Source: JAJXWB01 sp046349085
Lineage (GTDB): Bacteria; Pseudomonadota; Alphaproteobacteria; Rhizobiales; Beijerinckiaceae
Direction of reading: 5' to 3'
Assembly (NCBI GenBank): GCA_046349085.1
Contig: JAXMDA010000013.1
Location: 1-64,000, forward strand
DNA length: 64,000 nucleotides
Shown here: in pieces, positions 6,406-17,580 of the stretch
How positions within the stretch are numbered: the first letter of the stretch is position 1
Layout of the letters: every line of letters begins with the position of its first letter
The notes under the pieces: generated by a model
The model's database searches: none
Seen by the model: only the letters and a program-made list of their open reading frames with translations
Told to the model about the DNA's origin: nothing
Made by a program: the position numbers and the translations under genes

Positions 6406-8619
6406 TCAGCCCTTTTCGTGAAAGTGAGCGTAAACCAGGCGGGCCGTGGCCGCGTTCACGCCCGGCGTCTTTTCCAGGTCGGCGAGCGCCGCCTGCGACA
6501 CGGCCTTGGCCGTGCCGAAGGCGGCGAGCAGCGCCCGCTTGCGCGCCGGGCCGACGCCCGCGATTTCGTCGAGCGGCGAGCGCGTGAACTCCTTCTTGCG
6601 CCGCGCGCGATGCGTGCCGATGGCGAAACGGTGCGCCTCGTCGCGCAGGCGCTGCACGAAATAGAGCGCCGGGTCGCGCGGCGCCATGCGAAACGGCTCG
6701 CGGCCGGCGACAAAGAACATTTCGCGGCCCGAATCGCGATCCGCCCCCTTGGCGATGGAAACGACCGGAATGTCGGTCGCGCCGACCTCCGCCATGGCGG
6801 CGCGCGCCGCCTCGAACTGGCCCTTGCCGCCGTCGATGACGACGAGGTCGGGCCGCGACGGAAAGGCGTCGGGATCGGGGGCGTCTTCCTTCTCCCCGCT
6901 CGGAGGTCCGCTGCTGGCGACTTCCGCGACAATACCGACGTCGGCAATAGCCGGCGCCGGTTCCGGGACGAGCGTGAGGCCCGAGGCCTCATCCACGCCG
7001 CCTTCGTCCACCGCCCCTTCATGCTGAGGAGCGTCCGAAAGGACGCGTCTCGAAGCATCGGGGCTGTCGCCATCCTTCGAGACGCTCGCTTGCGCGAGCT
7101 CCTCGGGATGAGGGTTGGGAATACCCCCCTCCTCCTTCGCCAGCCGCGCGAACCTGCGCCGCAGCACCTCGCGCATCATGCCGAAATCGTCGCCGGGCGT
7201 GAGATCGACGGACTTGATGTTGAAGGTGCGGTAGTGCGTCTTCATGAAGCCGTTGCGGCCGGCGACGATCATCGCGCCGATCGCGTTCGTCCCCATGATG
7301 TGGGAATTGTCGTAGACCTCGACGCGCCGGATCGGCCGCTCGACGCCGAACGCTTGTCCGAGCGCGGCGAGCAGCTTCTCCTGGCTCGCGGCTTCCGCCA
7401 GCTTGCGCGACAGCGTCTGGCGCGCATTGGCGGCGGCCTGTTCCACCAATTCGCGCTTCTCGCCGCGTTGCGGCGCGGCGACGTCCACCTTGCGGCCCGC
7501 GCGCGTCGACAACGCGGCGCTCAACACGTCGCGCCCCTCGACGTCCTCGTTCAGCAGCACGAGCGACGGCGCCGGACGCTCGTCGTAGAATTGCGCGACG
7601 AAGGCGCCGAGCACTTCCGCCTTGGAAAGCGACTTGTCGGCGCGCGGAAAATAGGCGCGATTGCCCCAGTTCTGGCCGGTGCGGAAAAAGAAGATTTCCA
7701 CGCAGAACTGGCCGGCTTCCTCCGCGATGGCGAACACGTCCGCCTCTTCCACGCTGCGCGGATTGATCCCCTGCGAACCCTGGATGGCGGACAGCGCGGC
7801 GATGCGGTCGCGCAGCCGCGCCGCGCGCTCGAAATCGAGCTTGTCCGCCGCCTCGCTCATCTCGCGCGCAAGAAGGTCGCGCACGGCGCGGCTCTTGCCC
7901 GAGAGAAAATCATGCGCCTCGCGCACCAGCTCGCCGTAATCCGTATGCGAGATTTCGCCGGTGCAGGGACCGGCGCAGCGCTTGATTTGATAGAGCAGGC
8001 AGGGCCGCGTGCGGTTCTCGTAATAGCTGTCGGCGCAGGTGCGCAGGAGGAACGCGCGCTGCAGCGCGTTGAGCGTGCGCCCCACCGCCTGCGCGCTCGC
8101 GAAGGGACCGAAGTAATCGCCCTTGCGGTTGCGCGCGCCGCGATGCTTGGCGATCTGCGGCGCGACGTGATCGCGCGTCAGCAGGATGTAGGGAAACGAC
8201 TTGTCGTCGCGCATCAGCACGTTGAAGCGCGGCTTCAACTGCTTGATGAGATTGGTCTCGAGCAGCAGCGCTTCCGGCTCGGTCGCGGTCGAGACGAACA
8301 CCATGGAGCAGGTCAACGCGATCATGCGCGCGATGCGGTTCGTATGGCCCTCGCCGCGCATGTAGGAAGCGATGCGCTTGCGCACGCTCTTCGCCTTGCC
8401 GACATACAGAACCTCGCCGTCGGCGGCGATCATGCGATAGACGCCCGGACCCACGGGCGCGTGTTTCCAGTGCTTGCGGATCGCCTCGACGCCGCGCGCC
8501 AACGGTCCCGGCGCCGTCTCGGCCGAAAGGTCGAGATCGATCGCCGGCAGGCTCTGCTCGTCGGCTTCCTCGGGAAGGTCGAGAGCCTCCGGGGGCGCGT
8601 CGACGGGATTCTTGATCAT
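6406..8619 (-). CDS. uvrC: excinuclease ABC subunit C, with a repeat-derived insertion
   Basis: Dual-incision nuclease of nucleotide excision repair. In order: GIY-YIG domain (GVYRMIAADGEVLYVGKAKS), Cys-rich region (RPCLLYQIKRCAGPC), UVR motif (LDFERAARLRDRIAAL), RNase H-like C-terminal nuclease (VYDNSHIMGTNAIGAM and VVIDGGKGQ), helix-hairpin-helix (IAGVGPARKRALLAAFGT). Start ATG at 8619 gives 737 residues, long for the family. The excess is largely an insertion around residues 494-590 between the RRRFARLAKE helix and PDLVVIDGGKGQ; part of it (about 503-533) is encoded by a dispersed palindromic repeat. The frame stays open, so the gene is probably functional. Confidence 0.95.
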   Translation of the reverse strand: MIKNPVDAPPEALDLPEEADEQSLPAIDLDLSAETAPGPLARGVEAIRKHWKHAPVGPGVYRMIAADGEVLYVGKAKSVRKRIASYMRGEGHTNRIARMIALTCSMVFVSTATEPEALLLETNLIKQLKPRFNVLMRDDKSFPYILLTRDHVAPQIAKHRGARNRKGDYFGPFASAQAVGRTLNALQRAFLLRTCADSYYENRTRPCLLYQIKRCAGPCTGEISHTDYGELVREAHDFLSGKSRAVRDLLAREMSEAADKLDFERAARLRDRIAALSAIQGSQGINPRSVEEADVFAIAEEAGQFCVEIFFFRTGQNWGNRAYFPRADKSLSKAEVLGAFVAQFYDERPAPSLVLLNEDVEGRDVLSAALSTRAGRKVDVAAPQRGEKRELVEQAAANARQTLSRKLAEAASQEKLLAALGQAFGVERPIRRVEVYDNSHIMGTNAIGAMIVAGRNGFMKTHYRTFNIKSVDLTPGDDFGMMREVLRRRFARLAKEEGGIPNPHPEELAQASVSKDGDSPDASRRVLSDAPQHEGAVDEGGVDEASGLTLVPEPAPAIADVGIVAEVASSGPPSGEKEDAPDPDAFPSRPDLVVIDGGKGQFEAARAAMAEVGATDIPVVSIAKGADRDSGREMFFVAGREPFRMAPRDPALYFVQRLRDEAHRFAIGTHRARRKKEFTRSPLDEIAGVGPARKRALLAAFGTAKAVSQAALADLEKTPGVNAATARLVYAHFHEKG
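7019..7112. repeat. dispersed palindromic repeat, family 2, copy inside uvrC
   Basis: Starts TCATGCTGAGGAGCG, has CGCGTCTCGAAGCAT and CATCCTTCGAGACGC in the middle, and ends GAGCTCCTCGGGATGA. The same building blocks in the same order form a non-coding element at 12701-12793. Here it is read through in frame, giving about 31 extra UvrC residues. Confidence 0.75.
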
Positions 8620-8674
8620 GGCCGCAGATTTAAGCCGACGGGAGCGGGTTGCAACCGACCCTGCGCCGTCATGG

Positions 8675-9454
8675 CTACAACGCAATCGCCGACACGAGCC
8701 GCCCGTAATCCGGCTCCTGGCGATGCGTCGTGCGGCGATAGCTGTAGAAGCGCTTTTCGTCGGCATAGGTGTCGAGCGCGAGATTCTCGAAGCTTGCCGC
8801 GCCCGCGCGCTCGACGCGCATGCCGATGAAGCCCGGCAGGTCGAACATCTTGCGGTCCGCCTTGATCGAGGGCGCGAAGAAGCGCGCGTGATCGGCCGAC
8901 GCCGCCGCAAATTGCGCGAAGAATTCCGGCCCGACCTCATAGCTCGTCTGGCCGATGGTCGGCCCCAGCGCCACGATCGTGTTCGCGCGCCGCGCCCCGA
9001 GCCCTTCCATTGCCGCCAGCGTCGCTTCGACCACCCCCGACAGCGCGCCCTTCCAGCCGGCGTGGCAGGCGCCGACGACGCTTGCCTTCGGGTCGGCGAA
9101 CAGGATCATGCCGCAATCGGCGCCGGTGACGCCGAGCGCCAGCGCCGGCGTCGCCGTGGCGAGTCCGTCGCAGCGCGGGCGGTCGCCCCATGGCGCGTCG
9201 ACCACGCGGCAGTCCGGCGAATGGATCTGGAACGGCACGAGAAAGCGCTCGGCGGAAACGCCCAGCGTCTCGGCCATGCGCCGCTTGTTCTCGGCGACAT
9301 GTTCGCGGCGGTCGTGGGAGCCGACGCCGCCGTTGAGCGTTGCGTAGACTCCAGCGCTCACGCCGCCGTTGCGCGTGAAGAACGCGTGCTTCACGTTTGC
9401 CGCAGCAAGCGTCGCGGACCGGATGACGGGCAGGCTTGAACTCGAACCGCTCAC
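8675..9454 (-). CDS. pgeF: peptidoglycan editing factor PgeF (laccase-domain protein)
   Basis: Multicopper-oxidase-fold cytoplasmic protein; the family (formerly polyphenol oxidase/YfiH) removes aberrant L-Ser from muropeptide precursors in E. coli. Motifs: HAFFTRNGGVS, PFQIHSPDC, GVTGADCGMILFAD, CHAGWKGALSG, which include the metal-binding His/Cys residues. The start is GTG at 9454, overlapping the TGA of the upstream methyltransferase gene by 4 bp (GTGA). Third gene of the operon lgt-midA-pgeF. It ends 56 bp before uvrC. Confidence 0.93.
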   Translation of the reverse strand: MSGSSSSLPVIRSATLAAANVKHAFFTRNGGVSAGVYATLNGGVGSHDRREHVAENKRRMAETLGVSAERFLVPFQIHSPDCRVVDAPWGDRPRCDGLATATPALALGVTGADCGMILFADPKASVVGACHAGWKGALSGVVEATLAAMEGLGARRANTIVALGPTIGQTSYEVGPEFFAQFAAASADHARFFAPSIKADRKMFDLPGFIGMRVERAGAASFENLALDTYADEKRFYSYRRTTHRQEPDYGRLVSAIAL

Positions 9455-10554
9455 GCCTCCACGTCCTCTACGAAGCCGGGCAGCGCCTCGACCGAACGTT
9501 GGGTGATCGCCATCGCCTTGAACAGCCGGCCCATGTCCGTGTCCTTCGCTTCCGAAATCAGCCGCGCCAGGCTCTTTTCGACTTCCTCGCGCTGCTCGGC
9601 GCTGGCGTTGCGCATCAGCGCCTGCGCCCGCTGCACGATGCCGATCTGGCGCAGGAAGAATCCCTGCGTCACCGGTCCGTGCACGCGCGCGCCCGCGGCT
9701 TTGGCGGCGCGCGCAAGGCCGGCGAAATCGATATGCGTCGTGAGATCCGCCTGGCCGGGATCTTCCAGCGGATCGACGAAGGCGTGGTCGCGCATCGCCT
9801 GCAATGTTTCACCGAGCCGCGTCTCGGAATGACCGTAGTCGACGAGAAGCAGCGCGCCGCCCTGGGCCACGATACGGGCGGCCAGCGTCATCATGATGCG
9901 CTGGCCGACGGCGCCCACTTCGAGCACGGCGCCGGCCGGCGCCTCGACCGTGAGATAGGGCTCGATCGCCGCCGCCGCGCCGAACGTGAGCTTGTCGGCG
10001 GCCAGTCCCACCTGCCGCTCGCGCCAGCCTTCGGCCGTCTTCACGTAATGGCGCGCCGGCAGCGCATCGAAGAATTCGTTGGCGAGAATGATCGCCGGCC
10101 CCGGCGGGACCTGTTCGACGCGTTCCGCCCACTCGACCGTGCGTTCCGCGCTTTCGAGCGCGCGCTGCTGGCGCGCCTTCAGCGCCGGGCTCGTCTCCAC
10201 CATCGTCACGGAGAGTTCGCGATAGAAATCCGGCGCGGCGCGGGCGGCGCGCAACGCGTCCGCCATCAGCGTGCCGCGCCCGGGGCCGAGTTCGACGAGC
10301 CGCGCGGGCTGCGGCGCGCCGATCAGCCGCCACGTCTCGGCGGCCCACAGGCCCAGCAGCTCGCCGAACATCTGGCTGATCTCGGGCGAGGTGACGAAGT
10401 CGCCGTCCGCGCCGAGCGGATCGCGCGTCATGTAATAGCCGTGCACGGGATGGGAGAGACAGAGCCCCATGTAGCTCTCGACCGACATTGGCCCGTCCTG
10501 CGCGATCATTGCGGCGATTTCCGCGGCAAGCGGATTCATGCCTTGCTCGCTCAT
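9451..10554 (-). CDS. MidA/NDUFAF7-family SAM-dependent methyltransferase
   Basis: Class I methyltransferase of the DUF185 family. The mitochondrial homologue NDUFAF7 dimethylates an Arg of a complex I subunit; a similar role is possible here but not shown. SAM site VELGPGRGTLMADALRA; other family motifs GDFVTSPEISQMFGELLG, ANEFFDALP and LLVDYGH. Start ATG 10554 overlaps the lgt stop (ATGA) and its own TGA overlaps the pgeF GTG, so all three genes are translationally coupled. 367 residues, normal length. Confidence 0.9.
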   Translation of the reverse strand: MSEQGMNPLAAEIAAMIAQDGPMSVESYMGLCLSHPVHGYYMTRDPLGADGDFVTSPEISQMFGELLGLWAAETWRLIGAPQPARLVELGPGRGTLMADALRAARAAPDFYRELSVTMVETSPALKARQQRALESAERTVEWAERVEQVPPGPAIILANEFFDALPARHYVKTAEGWRERQVGLAADKLTFGAAAAIEPYLTVEAPAGAVLEVGAVGQRIMMTLAARIVAQGGALLLVDYGHSETRLGETLQAMRDHAFVDPLEDPGQADLTTHIDFAGLARAAKAAGARVHGPVTQGFFLRQIGIVQRAQALMRNASAEQREEVEKSLARLISEAKDTDMGRLFKAMAITQRSVEALPGFVEDVEA

Positions 10555-11369
10555 GGTCCCGCCCCCTCCGCTTTGCGGCGCCTGAAGATCAGCCACAAGC
10601 CTATCACGATCATGGGAACGGAGAGGACCATGCCCATGGTCAGCCCATGCGCGAGCGCCTCGAGCTGCGGGTCGGGCTCGCGGAAGAATTCCGAGACGAT
10701 ACGCGCGACGCCATAGCCGACGCCGAACACGCCGGCGATCAGGCCCGGCCGCCTGAAGCCGCCCGCGCGCGCGAAAAGCGCGGTGACGGCGAGCAGCGCC
10801 AGGCCTTCGAGCCCGGCCTCGTAGAGCTGGCTGGGATGGCGTGCGCCCTCCACGCCCGGAAAGACCACCGCCCAGGGAACGTCGGTCGGCCGGCCCCACA
10901 TCTCCGGCTTGATGAAATTGGCGAGCCGCCCGAAGAAAATGCCGATGGGCGCCACGGCGCCGCATATGTCGGCGACGGTGAAGGCTGAAACTCCATATTT
11001 GCGCGCGAAAAGCCAGGCGCCGAGCGCCACGCCCGCGAGACCGCCGTGAAAGGCCATGCCGCCATGCCAGACGGCGAGGATTTCGGCGGGATGGGCGATG
11101 TAATAGTCGAGCCCGTAGAACAGCACGTTGAACAGCCGGCCGCCGACGACGGCCCCGAGCGCGGAATAGACGAGCAGGTCGTCGAGGCTTTGCGGCGATG
11201 GCCGCGGCGTGTCGCCCCAGAGCGCGTCCGCGCGCGCCAGCCGGCGTGCGTAAAGCCAGCCGAGGAGCAGGCCGAAGACGTAGGCGAGGCCATACCAGCG
11301 CACCGGCAGCGGGCCGATCGAGAAGAAGACCGGGTCGATCGCGGGAAAGGGGATCGCCAGAAACGGCAT
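10551..11369 (-). CDS. lgt: prolipoprotein diacylglyceryl transferase
   Basis: Transfers diacylglycerol from phosphatidylglycerol to the lipobox Cys of prolipoproteins in the inner membrane. Motifs: RWYGLAYVFGLLLG, HGGMAFHGGLAG and the Lgt signature GRLANFIKPEMWGRPT (Lys replaces the usual Asn after FI), then ARHPSQLYEA. About seven hydrophobic helices, 272 residues. A lipoprotein likely to need it is the extensin-like protein at 30181. Divergent from ubiK. Confidence 0.95.
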   Translation of the reverse strand: MPFLAIPFPAIDPVFFSIGPLPVRWYGLAYVFGLLLGWLYARRLARADALWGDTPRPSPQSLDDLLVYSALGAVVGGRLFNVLFYGLDYYIAHPAEILAVWHGGMAFHGGLAGVALGAWLFARKYGVSAFTVADICGAVAPIGIFFGRLANFIKPEMWGRPTDVPWAVVFPGVEGARHPSQLYEAGLEGLALLAVTALFARAGGFRRPGLIAGVFGVGYGVARIVSEFFREPDPQLEALAHGLTMGMVLSVPMIVIGLWLIFRRRKAEGAGP

Positions 11370-11554
11370 CGAATCGGCCTTGGGCGCTGAAGTTCGGCTG
11401 GTGTCTCGCGGGTCGCAACCGGCGTCAAGCCGCGTCGGGACCGCTGGCCTCCGGCTGGCGGCTTGCGCCCCATGCCGGCCGGAGGCCGGCGATCCCGGCT
11501 GCCCCTATGTTCGCCGGATTTCGTGGTATGAGAAGCCCAAACGGAGACACCGCC

Positions 11555-11812
11555 ATGCAAGAAAGCCGTTCCCGCCTGACCGACGACCTCGCCCGTATGT
11601 TCAACGACGCCGCCGGCTTGGCCAACGGCGTGCGCCGCGAGGTCGAAACGCTCGTGCGCACGCAGATGGAGCGCATGTTGTCCAAGATGGATGTCGTCGG
11701 CCGCGAGGAATTCGAGGCCGCGCGCGACATGGCCGCGCTGGCGCGCGAGCAGAACGAGAAGCTCGAAAAGCGGATCGCGGACCTCGAGGCCAGGCTGGCC
11801 GACAAGGGCTGA
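11555..11812 (+). CDS. ubiK: UbiK/BMFP-family accessory factor
   Basis: 85 residues with the family layout: an N-terminal amphipathic helix (RLTDDLARMFNDAAGLANGVRREVE), KMDVVGREEFEAARDMA, and a C-terminal coiled coil (ALAREQNEKLEKRIADLEARL). UbiK promotes aerobic ubiquinone biosynthesis in E. coli by binding lipids and the Ubi complex. Start ATG 11555 follows GGAG. Divergent from lgt, with a GGCCTCCGGC/GCCGGAGGCC inverted repeat in the space between. Confidence 0.85.
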   Translation: MQESRSRLTDDLARMFNDAAGLANGVRREVETLVRTQMERMLSKMDVVGREEFEAARDMAALAREQNEKLEKRIADLEARLADKG

Positions 11813-11838
11813 GGCGGACCTGACCGCAAGCGCCGACT

Positions 11839-11920
11839 GTCATCCCCGCGAAAGCGGGGATCCAGCCCCGGCGGCGCCTCCGGATTCGCGATCGCCTGCT
11901 GCGCCGGCGTCGGGAATGAC
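11839..11920. repeat. dispersed palindromic repeat, family 1, copy 2
   Basis: GTCATCCCCGCG...GCGGGGATCC hairpin, then GATCGCC...GCGCCGGCGTCGGGAATGAC. Same plan as 5375-5459. It occupies part of the 366-bp gap 11813-12178 between ubiK and the ybjN-like gene. The rest of that gap holds two direct copies of GCATCCGG (about 12001 and 12027) and presumably the promoter of the next gene; I see no gene in it. Confidence 0.75.
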
Positions 11921-12178
11921 GATCGTGCAGGTCCCTGCCGATTCTGTGGACACGTCGCCGCCGACTCTGGACCCAACCTCCCGAATCTTCGAGGTTATTT
12001 GCATCCGGTTGCAGCGTTCGAGTCGCATCCGGCTATAGTCGTCTTGCGAAGTGATTCGCATGCGCCTGTTCGATTCGTGCCCGCGCGAGCGGAGCGGCCG
12101 AACGGGGCGGCCGCCGGAGCCTGTCGCTTTGGCGGATCGAGCGTTGCGCCGCGTTTCACATCGCCTTCGGACCGGAAT

Positions 12179-12679
12179 ATGCAGACTTCCCAGATTCGCT
12201 CGACCCGCCGCGAACATCCGCTCGACATCGTCGAACGGCTTGCCGCGAGCAACGAATGGGCTTTCGAGCGCGACGACCAGGACGAGGTTTCGGTGACGGT
12301 CACCGGCGCCTGGACCGATTATCAGGTCGCCTTCAGTTGGCTGCCCGACCTCGAGACGCTGCATGTCGGCTGCGCCTTCGATCTCAAGGTGCCCCTGCGC
12401 CGCCGCGCGGAGGCGCTCGAACTCATCGCCATCGCCAACGAGCAATTGTGGCTCGGCCATTTCGACCTGTGGACGAGCGAAGGCGTGGTCATGTTCCGCC
12501 ATGCGCTGCTGCTGACCGGCGGCGCGCAGCCGACATCGGCGCAATGCGAAAGCCTGATGTCCAACGCGCTTCTGGCCTGCGAGCGCTATTACCAGGCGTT
12601 CCAGTTCGTCGTCTGGGCGGGCAAGAGCGCGCGCGAGGCGATCAACGCGCTGATGCTGGAGACGCGCGGCGAGGCGTGA
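12179..12679 (+). CDS. YbjN-domain protein
   Basis: 166 residues matching the YbjN family: HPLDIVERLAASNEWAFERDDQDE, WTDYQVAFSWLPDLETLHVGCAFDLKVP and NEQLWLGHFDLWTSEGVVMFRHALLL. YbjN proteins have a type III secretion chaperone-like fold; the E. coli member affects motility and stress responses, and the role in alphaproteobacteria is unknown. Start ATG 12179 gives the conserved MQTSQIRSTRRE. Upstream in-frame sequence carries no family similarity. Confidence 0.88.
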   Translation: MQTSQIRSTRREHPLDIVERLAASNEWAFERDDQDEVSVTVTGAWTDYQVAFSWLPDLETLHVGCAFDLKVPLRRRAEALELIAIANEQLWLGHFDLWTSEGVVMFRHALLLTGGAQPTSAQCESLMSNALLACERYYQAFQFVVWAGKSAREAINALMLETRGEA

Positions 12680-12700
12680 GGCCTTGCCTTACACGGATGC

Positions 12701-12793
12701 TCATCCTGAGGAGCGCCTGAAAGGCGCGTCTCGAAGGATGGCCGTAGCCCCCATGCCTCGAGACGCGATGCTCCGCATCGCTCCTCAGCATGA
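12701..12793. repeat. dispersed palindromic repeat, family 2, intergenic copy
   Basis: TCATCCTGAGGAGCG, GGCGCGTCTCGAAGGATG, CCTCGAGACGCGATGC, CGCTCCTCAGCATGA: near-palindromic blocks in the same order as the element inside uvrC. A separate short hairpin (CCTCCCCGC/GCGGGGAGG, about 12822-12841) follows. Lies between convergent ybjN-like and greA genes and may serve as a bidirectional RNA end. Confidence 0.75.
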
Positions 12794-12849
12794 AGCGCTC
12801 GCGAAGTGACGAACGCTCCACCTCCCCGCAAGCGGGGAGGGAAGACGGC

Positions 12850-13323
12850 TCACCCGAACGCGACGTTCAAGATCTCGTAGCTCTTGCCGCCGCCGGGCGT
12901 ATTCACTTCCACCGTGTCGCCGACCGTCTTGCCGATCAGCGCGCGCGCGATCGGCGAGGTGATGGAGACGCGCCCGCTCTTCACGTCGGCCTCGGTCTCG
13001 CCGACGATCTGGTATTTCTTCTCTTCGTCGGTGTCCTCGTCGACCAGCGTCACGGTCGCGCCGAACTTGATCGTCTTGCCCGAGAGCTTCGACAGGTCGA
13101 TGACGTCGGCGCGCGCGATCTTGTCTTCGAGCTCGGCGATGCGGCCCTCGTTCAGCGACTGCTGCTCCTTGGCCGAATGATATTCGGCGTTCTCCGAGAG
13201 GTCGCCATGCGCGCGCGCTTCCGCGATCATCTGGATGATGCGCGGGCGCTCTTCCTGCTGGCGGCGCCGCAATTCCTCGATGAGGGCGGCGTGGCCCGCC
13301 GCCGTGATCGGCAGTTTTTCCAT
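12850..13323 (-). CDS. greA: transcription elongation factor GreA
   Basis: Rescues backtracked RNA polymerase by stimulating transcript cleavage. N-terminal coiled coil with the acidic tip (ARAHGDLSENAEYHSAKEQQS) and C-terminal FKBP-like domain (GATVTLVDEDTDEEKKYQIVGETEAD, SPIARALIGKTVGD). Start ATG 13323 gives MEKLPITAAG and 157 residues, the usual length. It lies 75 bp after carB on the same strand, a common pairing in this group. Confidence 0.96.
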   Translation of the reverse strand: MEKLPITAAGHAALIEELRRRQQEERPRIIQMIAEARAHGDLSENAEYHSAKEQQSLNEGRIAELEDKIARADVIDLSKLSGKTIKFGATVTLVDEDTDEEKKYQIVGETEADVKSGRVSITSPIARALIGKTVGDTVEVNTPGGGKSYEILNVAFG

Positions 13324-13398
13324 TCCTGTCGCTTCCGTCCAATCCAATGTCCGAGGCCCGGGGCCTCGGCGGTGAAATCAATGGCCGCCGGCGGTCTC

Positions 13399-16734
<3,336 letters not shown>

Positions 16735-17104
16735 GGCGTCCCGTCGCGGGCGGTGTTTTGCGCATCGGATTTGTCCGGAAAGTCTGCAACTTTTCGGTCT
16801 GATGCGGTGAAAACCCCACCCATAAAAAAAGGCCGCATCGCCGGCCTTTCGCGCCGGAACGCGTCCTCTTGCAATGTCTGGCCGGGCGCGCCCGGCGAAG
16901 CGCGCCCTGATTAGCCGAGAATGGTCGGCATGTGAACCCCCGCGCGCGCGACGAAAGGTGGAAAGCGGTCTTCGCCGAAAGCGCGCGCGCCGGAACCGCC
17001 GCGACAACGGCGAACTTGCGATGGCGGGGGCGCTGGCGCCAAATGCGGCGGATTCGCCGTCGAAGTCGGCCGTTGCCGACTTCGGCCATTGCAATTCGAC
17101 AATA
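16735..17104. other. long gap between carB and cytochrome c: leader with hairpins, no gene seen
   Basis: On the minus strand, reading toward carB, it holds a GGGCGCG/CGCGCCC hairpin (16907-16884), then the terminator at 16849-16824. A six-codon frame M-P-T-I-L-G (16931-16911) ends just before the first hairpin, but its upstream extension shows no protein-like character. Probably the carB leader plus a divergent promoter region. Confidence 0.4.
16824..16849 (-). terminator. intrinsic terminator in the carB leader (candidate attenuator)
   Basis: On the minus strand: AAAGGCCG, 6-nt loop, CGGCCTTT, continuing into a run of seven T. No minus-strand gene is apparent upstream for it to end, and carB starts 90 bp downstream, so premature termination of the carB transcript is the simplest reading. 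Confidence 0.65.
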
Positions 17105-17132
17105 GCGCAAACCGGCGCCGCCCGGTTTGCGC
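17105..17132. promoter_or_regulatory. perfect 11-bp inverted repeat before the cytochrome c gene
   Basis: GCGCAAACCGG, 6-bp loop CGCCGC, CCGGTTTGCGC, ending 13 bp before ATG 17146. Too close to the start to be a terminator of the same strand and without a T-run. Either an operator or an mRNA hairpin covering the ribosome-binding region. Confidence 0.5.
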
Positions 17133-17145
17133 ACGGGATCTGTTC

Positions 17146-17454
17146 ATGCCCCTGCCGCGCCTCGCGCTTCCCCTCCTCGCGCTCGCCTGCGCCGCGACGC
17201 CGGCCGCCGCGCTCGACAGGGCCGAGGTGCAGGACCTGATGGTGCAATGCGCCGCCTGCCACGGCGCCGACGGCGTCGCGCGCGAGATCGACGTGCCGAA
17301 TCTCGCCGGCCAGCACGACGTCTACCTCTACAACCAGCTCAAGGCCTTCAAGTCCGGCGCGCGAAAGCACAAGGAAATGCGCTACCTCGGCCGCCACATG
17401 AGCGACGAGGAAATGCAGGCGATCGCGCAATATTACGCGGGATTGCCGAAGTAG
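17146..17454 (+). CDS. small periplasmic class I cytochrome c
   Basis: 102 residues: signal peptide (MPLPRLALPLLALACAATPAAA), one haem c site CAACH (Cys35, Cys38, His39), and a Met-rich C-terminal region (HKEMRYLGRHMSDEEM) that would supply the axial ligand. The tail AIAQYYAGLP is typical of cytochrome c553/c4-type domains. Likely a soluble electron carrier; the partner is not encoded nearby. Start chosen at the signal-peptide Met; an in-frame ATG 57 bp upstream gives non-signal residues. Confidence 0.88.
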   Translation: MPLPRLALPLLALACAATPAAALDRAEVQDLMVQCAACHGADGVAREIDVPNLAGQHDVYLYNQLKAFKSGARKHKEMRYLGRHMSDEEMQAIAQYYAGLPK

Positions 17455-17464
17455 GAGACCGGCC

Positions 17465-17572
17465 CGTCCTGCCCGGCCTTGCGCCGGGCGTCCACGCCGA
17501 TCCGCCCGAACCGGCGTCTGAATTGGCCGCAACCCCTCCGCGTGGATGGCCGGGACAAGCCCGGCCATGACG
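17465..17572. repeat. dispersed palindromic repeat, family 3
   Basis: Opens with TGCCCGGCCTTGCGCCGGGCG and GTCCACG, closes with CGTGGAT and GGCCGGGACAAGCCCGGCC. The two halves are nested inverted repeats. A shorter hairpin with GTCATGGC...GGCCATGAC at 27154-27186 shares its right end. It lies between convergent genes. Confidence 0.6.
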
Positions 17573-17580
17573 GATCGCGC

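Noticed and set aside
16911..17147. A 78-codon minus-strand gene upstream of carB
   Set aside because: Runs through the palindrome and lacks protein-like character; more likely leader RNA.
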